64,000 nucleotides of DNA from an uncultured Chthonomonas sp. GTDB lineage: Bacteria; Armatimonadota; Chthonomonadetes; Chthonomonadales; Chthonomonadaceae. Below, in pieces: positions 62,743 to 64,000 of the stretch. The position numbers were made by a program, and so were the translations under genes. The stretch's first letter is position 1, and every line of letters begins with the position of its first letter. The stretch spans positions 35,863 through 99,862 of the forward strand of contig CAIONQ010000036.1 in the NCBI GenBank assembly GCA_903859705.1. The letters run 5' to 3'. The notes under the pieces are model-generated. The model was not told the origin of the DNA, ran no database searches, and saw nothing but the letters and a program-made list of their open reading frames with translations.

Positions 62743-63873
62743 ATGCAAACAGAATTAACGCGGCGGACGTTTTTGGTATTGCTTTGCCTCATGTGCCTCA
62801 GTGGCCGATGCGCGCATGCAGCCCCGCCCAACAGTGTGCAACAGCAGGAGAACCGCTCCGAAGCAAAACGGCTGACATCCCAGGCCCTAAGCGCATCCGG
62901 CAAAATCGGTGATCCCTCTCTTTTGGCAAATGTGCGTTCACAAATCGCGCAGGTGTTGGCGAGGGCTGGAGATCTGCAGGGTGCAAAGGTAATTGCGGAT
63001 ACCCTGGATGATGATTTGAAGGCAGAGGTTCTGATTGCCATCGCCGCAGCAAAGTCATCTGCGGGAGATCTGGCTGGTGCACAGAAAGCTCTTACAGACG
63101 TGGCAGATGGCCTGAAACGAGTGAAGGCTGCATGCAAACTGGCTGCAGAGCGATTCCAGGCCGGCGACAACAAGGGCTATTTACTGGCAGTGAACACCGG
63201 GCTGGATACCGCAGGGAAGATTAAAGATAACCTGGAGCAGATATCTGCCCTGTTTGATATTGCCGGTGTTCAGGCACACTCGGGTAAGACTACTCTCGCT
63301 GCTGAGCTTGAAAGTGTATTCAAAGGGAACCCCCTGTTTGAAAACCGGGCGGCGATGATTGTTGCCATCGGCAAAGCGTATGGCAGAGATGTTGCTGGCG
63401 CGCAGCGCAAGCTGGCAGCGTTTACCCTGAACGATTATAAAGTGCCAGTGCTGGAGGCAATTGCGGACGTTCTACTACGATCGGGCGATAAGAGCGGCGC
63501 AAATGCGGCAATCCTGAAACTCCAGAGCTTTGAACAATTTCCCCTGTTCCGGCCAATCGCCATGGCCCGCATCGTACAGATACTGGCAAAGCACGGCGAC
63601 GCTGCCGGAGCAAAGCAAACACTAAAGCTAATGCTGAAGCTTGCACAAACTGATGGCGATGAAATGGAGATTGAGCAGGTTGCGGAGAGCCAGGCTGAGG
63701 CGGGCGATACAGGAGGAGCAACGCAAACCCTGGCTCTGATTGCGAAAGCAAGTAACCAGTTTGAACCTCGCAGGAAAATTGCCCGAGCAAAAGCAAAGGC
63801 TGGAGACGCTCCCGGAGCCCTTGCCATGGCCCCACACGATCCGGACCCGTACGGCAAAATACTAGAAGCCTGA
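62743..63873 (+). CDS. Secreted helical-repeat (TPR-like) protein
   Basis: A protein of about 376 residues with a signal of near-Tat type (TELTRRTFLVLLCLMCLSG ... AHA) followed by roughly eight helix-pair repeats of 33-40 residues, for example IAQVLARAGDLQGAKVIADT, IAAAKSSAGDLAGAQKALTD, VLLRSGDKSGANAAILKLQ and QAEAGDTGGATQTLALIAK. The [A-G-D-x-x-G-A] turn recurs in each. This is the pattern of TPR/SEL1-like scaffold proteins. I placed the start at 62743, since the preceding 78 codons are unlike the rest. Function is unknown; it probably binds partners in the periplasm. Confidence 0.75.
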   Translation: MQTELTRRTFLVLLCLMCLSGRCAHAAPPNSVQQQENRSEAKRLTSQALSASGKIGDPSLLANVRSQIAQVLARAGDLQGAKVIADTLDDDLKAEVLIAIAAAKSSAGDLAGAQKALTDVADGLKRVKAACKLAAERFQAGDNKGYLLAVNTGLDTAGKIKDNLEQISALFDIAGVQAHSGKTTLAAELESVFKGNPLFENRAAMIVAIGKAYGRDVAGAQRKLAAFTLNDYKVPVLEAIADVLLRSGDKSGANAAILKLQSFEQFPLFRPIAMARIVQILAKHGDAAGAKQTLKLMLKLAQTDGDEMEIEQVAESQAEAGDTGGATQTLALIAKASNQFEPRRKIARAKAKAGDAPGALAMAPHDPDPYGKILEA

Positions 63874-64000
63874 TGAAGAACGGGTATTTTCCGGCACTCA
63901 TGTGAATAATTATCAGGTTATCCCGGCATTCATCCCAGGGCCGCTAAAATTGCTTAATCATCGCCCAGAAAGGGTGTAGTGCCCTGCTACGGCGGTGTGT

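Noticed and set aside
1..64000. tRNA or rRNA genes
   Set aside because: I looked for the conserved T-arm and rRNA core stretches by eye on both strands and found none; a covariance-model search would be decisive.

Overview
The window looks like chromosomal DNA of an Armatimonadota bacterium. The main sign is the DUF1559/H-X9-DG pseudopilin at 2517-3392: its N-terminal helix runs into [13 protein letters not shown] and its C-terminus carries an exact H-X9-DG motif. This combination is typical of Armatimonadota (and, in variant form, Planctomycetes). The rest fits a free-living saprophyte: many secreted proteins, Tat signals, SLH-like motifs, carbohydrate-active enzymes (GH16, GH43, a TIM-barrel hydrolase, a sialidase-like protein) and multihaem cytochromes. 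I saw no tRNA, rRNA or CRISPR array.

Layout. 1-9 kb: a tricorn-like peptidase (3' part outside the window), the pseudopilin, a beta-propeller/phosphoesterase fusion, exodeoxyribonuclease III, and a DUF6599/DUF362 pair. 9-15 kb: a zinc alcohol dehydrogenase, a compact arsenic resistance set (arsR, arsC, acr3), and a CPBP protease - GH16 - Dabb group. 15-22 kb: a second propeller/phosphoesterase fusion, a small lipoprotein, and a three-gene operon (TPR protein, seven-haem cytochrome, Tat-exported Gfo/Idh/MocA oxidoreductase).

22-33.6 kb is the accessory region. It begins with a gene-free array of higher-order repeats (22.5-23.5 kb). Then, all reading on the minus strand from 32.3 down to 23.6 kb, comes a series of broken RHS fragments. 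At least three displaced RHS C-terminal tips are each followed by one or two unrelated small genes, and the blocks are separated by repeated RHS-core pieces and an 18-bp minisatellite. This resembles an array of orphan RHS toxin tips with candidate immunity genes, built up by recombination at the core. One tip is cysteine-rich with an HEAIH zinc-protease-like motif. A truncated IS3-family element lies inside. A second non-coding repeat family fills 32.3-33.6 kb.

33.6-48 kb: an MBL-fold hydrolase, a sialidase-like gene interrupted by one in-frame TAG at an Asp-box tryptophan, a GNAT protein, a tandem pair of secreted proteins that each contain a duplicated domain, GH43, a TIM-barrel hydrolase with an SLH-like protein, a ferritin-like protein beside an LPGTW-type protein, and small housekeeping genes. 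48-55 kb: a TerD-domain protein, DUF3052, an old yellow enzyme, an acyltransferase remnant, a TylF-type methyltransferase, and a uracil-DNA glycosylase. 55.4-60.8 kb: a five-gene operon (GntR/LacI regulator, two SDR epimerases, aldo/keto reductase, eight-haem cytochrome) closed by a strong terminator. 60.9-64 kb: two paralogous single-pass membrane proteins that share a palindromic leader hairpin, and a secreted helical-repeat protein.

Two separate loci pair an NAD(P)-type sugar or aldehyde oxidoreductase with a multihaem cytochrome. This suggests, without proving it, that this lineage couples carbohydrate-derivative oxidation to periplasmic electron transfer.
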